The position numbers and the translations under genes were made by a program. From Deferribacteraceae bacterium (GTDB lineage: Bacteria; Chrysiogenota; Deferribacteres; Deferribacterales; JAISNW01), in assembly GCA_031278965.1 (NCBI GenBank), contig JAITJJ010000146.1:1-15436 (forward strand): a DNA stretch of 15,436 nucleotides, in the 5' to 3' direction. Shown here one piece after another: positions 14,024 to 15,436 of this stretch (position 1 is the first letter of the stretch; every line of letters starts with the position of its first letter). Under the pieces are notes generated by a model, which was given only the letters and a program-made list of their open reading frames with translations, had not been told where the DNA came from and ran no database searches.

Positions 14024-15436
14024 ATGATTGTGATTTTAGATTTCGGCTCCCAATACACCCAGCTTATTGCGCGGCGTGTCCGGGAATTAGGGGTTTATTC
14101 CGAAATCCTCCCGTTTGATACGGGGGTATCCAAAATAAAAGAAAAATCTCCGCGAGGGATCATACTCTCCGGCGGACCCGCGTCTGTTTGCGGTGAAAAC
14201 GCTCCGACTATAGATAAAAAGATTTTTTCCCTTAAAATCCCTATTTTAGGCATATGCTACGGGATGCAACTTATGACAAAGCTTCTTGGAGGGAGGGTGT
14301 TATCCGCCTTAAACAGAGGTTACGGAAAAAGCGAAGTCAGTATTGAAAAAGAATCTCCTCTCTTTAGCGATATCCCTAAAAGCTTTGACGCTTGGGTCAG
14401 TCACGGCGATCACGTTGAGACCTTGCCGGATGGGTTTGTAAAACTTGCCGCCTCCCCCGATGCCCCCATTGCGGGGATGGAACACCCCGCCCGCCGTTTT
14501 TACGGGATACAGTTCCACCCGGAAGTAGTCCATACGATGTTCGGCAATGAGATACTTTTTAACTTTCTTACCTATATATGCGATGAACAAAAGGATTGGA
14601 ACACCGTTTCTTTTATAGACTCCCAAATATCTAAAATCCGAGATGTCGTAGGCAAAGAGCGTGTTCTCTGCGGGCTTTCCGGAGGGGTAGATTCTTCTGT
14701 TACCGCAGCGCTTATAAGCCGCGCCGTAAAAGATCAGCTCACCTGTGTTTTTGTGGATACGGGGCTTTTGCGCTACCGCGAGGGAGATCTTGTGGAGCAT
14801 GCATTTAAAAAGTCTTTTGATATAAATTTTATACGCATAAATGCGGAAGAGCGGTTTTTGACCGCTTTAAAAGGGGTTGAGGAACCGGAGCGCAAGCGCA
14901 AGATCATAGGGGAAACCTTTATCAGGGTATTTGAGGAAGAGGCAAAAAAAGCAGGGGAATTTAAGTTTTTGGCACAGGGCACACTTTACCCAGACGTGAT
15001 AGAGAGTTTATCTGTCAAAGGGCCTTCCGCCACCATAAAAAGCCACCATAATGTTGGGGGGCTCCCGAAAGATATGCATTTTACCCTTCTGGAGCCTTTG
15101 CGGGAACTCTTTAAGGATGAAGTGCGCCTTGCGGGGCAGAGGCTAGGGCTTCCAGAAGATATAGTAATGCGGCACCCGTTCCCTGGACCAGGTCTTGCAA
15201 TAAGGATACTCGGCGAGGTTACCAAAGAACGGTGCGATATTCTTCGCAAAGCGGATTATATAGCCTTGGAAGAGTTAAAAAACAGCGGACAGTATAATAA
15301 TGTGTGGCAGGCTTTCTGCGTTCTCCTTCCCGTAAATTCTGTAGGGGTTGCGGGAGATGACCGCACCTATGAAAACGTTGCGGCTTTCAGGGCCGTCACC
15401 GCCAGAGACGGGATGACCGCGGATTGGGCGAAGCTG
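14024..15436 (+). CDS. guaA: GMP synthase (glutamine hydrolysing), 3' end cut by the window
   Basis: Converts XMP to GMP with ATP and glutamine, in the cytoplasm. The frame is open from the ATG at 14024 to the last base, giving 471 residues of an expected 510 or so; the missing part is the extreme C-terminus and is outside the window, not a truncation. The amidotransferase domain has LDFGSQYTQLIARRVRE at the N-terminus, the nucleophilic cysteine in GICYGMQL and the His/Glu pair in GIQFHPEV. The ATP-pyrophosphatase P-loop is GLSGGVDSSV, followed by QGTLYPDVIES, HHNVGGLP and RHPFPGPGLAIRI of the XMP-binding and dimerisation part. GAGGGA lies four bases before the ATG. It is divergent from the methyltransferase operon, with 150 bases between the two starts. 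Confidence 0.96.
   Translation, partial: MIVILDFGSQYTQLIARRVRELGVYSEILPFDTGVSKIKEKSPRGIILSGGPASVCGENAPTIDKKIFSLKIPILGICYGMQLMTKLLGGRVLSALNRGYGKSEVSIEKESPLFSDIPKSFDAWVSHGDHVETLPDGFVKLAASPDAPIAGMEHPARRFYGIQFHPEVVHTMFGNEILFNFLTYICDEQKDWNTVSFIDSQISKIRDVVGKERVLCGLSGGVDSSVTAALISRAVKDQLTCVFVDTGLLRYREGDLVEHAFKKSFDINFIRINAEERFLTALKGVEEPERKRKIIGETFIRVFEEEAKKAGEFKFLAQGTLYPDVIESLSVKGPSATIKSHHNVGGLPKDMHFTLLEPLRELFKDEVRLAGQRLGLPEDIVMRHPFPGPGLAIRILGEVTKERCDILRKADYIALEELKNSGQYNNVWQAFCVLLPVNSVGVAGDDRTYENVAAFRAVTARDGMTADWAKL

Noticed and set aside
14309..14800. Minus-strand open frame opposite guaA
   Set aside because: The plus-strand frame through this region contains the GuaA amidotransferase and P-loop motifs without interruption.

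Overview
The window reads as bacterial chromosome of moderate GC, densely packed with housekeeping genes and carrying several decayed mobile or accessory remnants. The genes point to a Gram-negative-type, probably flagellated anaerobe or microaerophile: ferredoxin-dependent 2-oxoacid oxidoreductase (KorDAB) beside malate dehydrogenase, the CsrA/FliW pair that couples flagellin level to translation, lipoprotein diacylglyceryl transferase, citramalate-type isoleucine synthesis and a ComFB-family protein. I cannot name the phylum with confidence; the mdh-korDAB order is like that of Geobacter-type and other anaerobic lineages.

Layout. 1-849: no intact gene. It holds a near-perfect hairpin, a two-unit degenerate repeat and the frameshifted C-terminal part of a tyrosine recombinase (minus strand). 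850-3933 (+): mdh-korD-korA-korB, tightly overlapped, with no gamma subunit gene following. 4000-4332 (+): an EmrE-type SMR transporter. 4342-4869 (+): a clear but dead glycoside hydrolase family 16 lipoprotein gene with an internal deletion, frameshifts and two Trp-to-stop changes. 4882-6131 (-): fliW-csrA-exonuclease, an overlapping operon whose last gene is a lone DEDDy 3'-5' exonuclease domain (RNase D-like). 6304-7059 (+): murI, divergent from fliW and overlapping the end of lgt tail to tail. 7037-8283 (-): comFB-like gene then lgt. 8482-10119 (-): pyrG with its own promoter. 10275-10443 (-): a decayed rve-type transposase C-terminus. 10446-13873 (-): an operon of an orphan DNA methyltransferase, citramalate synthase and a TSUP permease. 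14024-15436 (+): guaA, divergent from the methyltransferase and cut by the window edge.

How the genes fit together. Malate dehydrogenase and KorDAB belong to the TCA cycle (either direction) and link it to ferredoxin. Citramalate synthase draws on pyruvate and acetyl-CoA to make 2-oxobutyrate for isoleucine. PyrG and GuaA are the two glutamine-dependent last steps of CTP and GMP synthesis. MurI supplies D-glutamate to peptidoglycan and Lgt starts lipoprotein maturation. FliW and CsrA form a partner switch, and the exonuclease is translated from the same message.

I found no CRISPR array, tRNA, rRNA, riboswitch or intact insertion sequence, and no convincing new defence or other system. The most unusual items are the GH16 fossil, the integrase and transposase fossils, the missing kor gamma gene, the exonuclease coupled to csrA, and the identical palindromic 10-mers at both ends of the methyltransferase gene.
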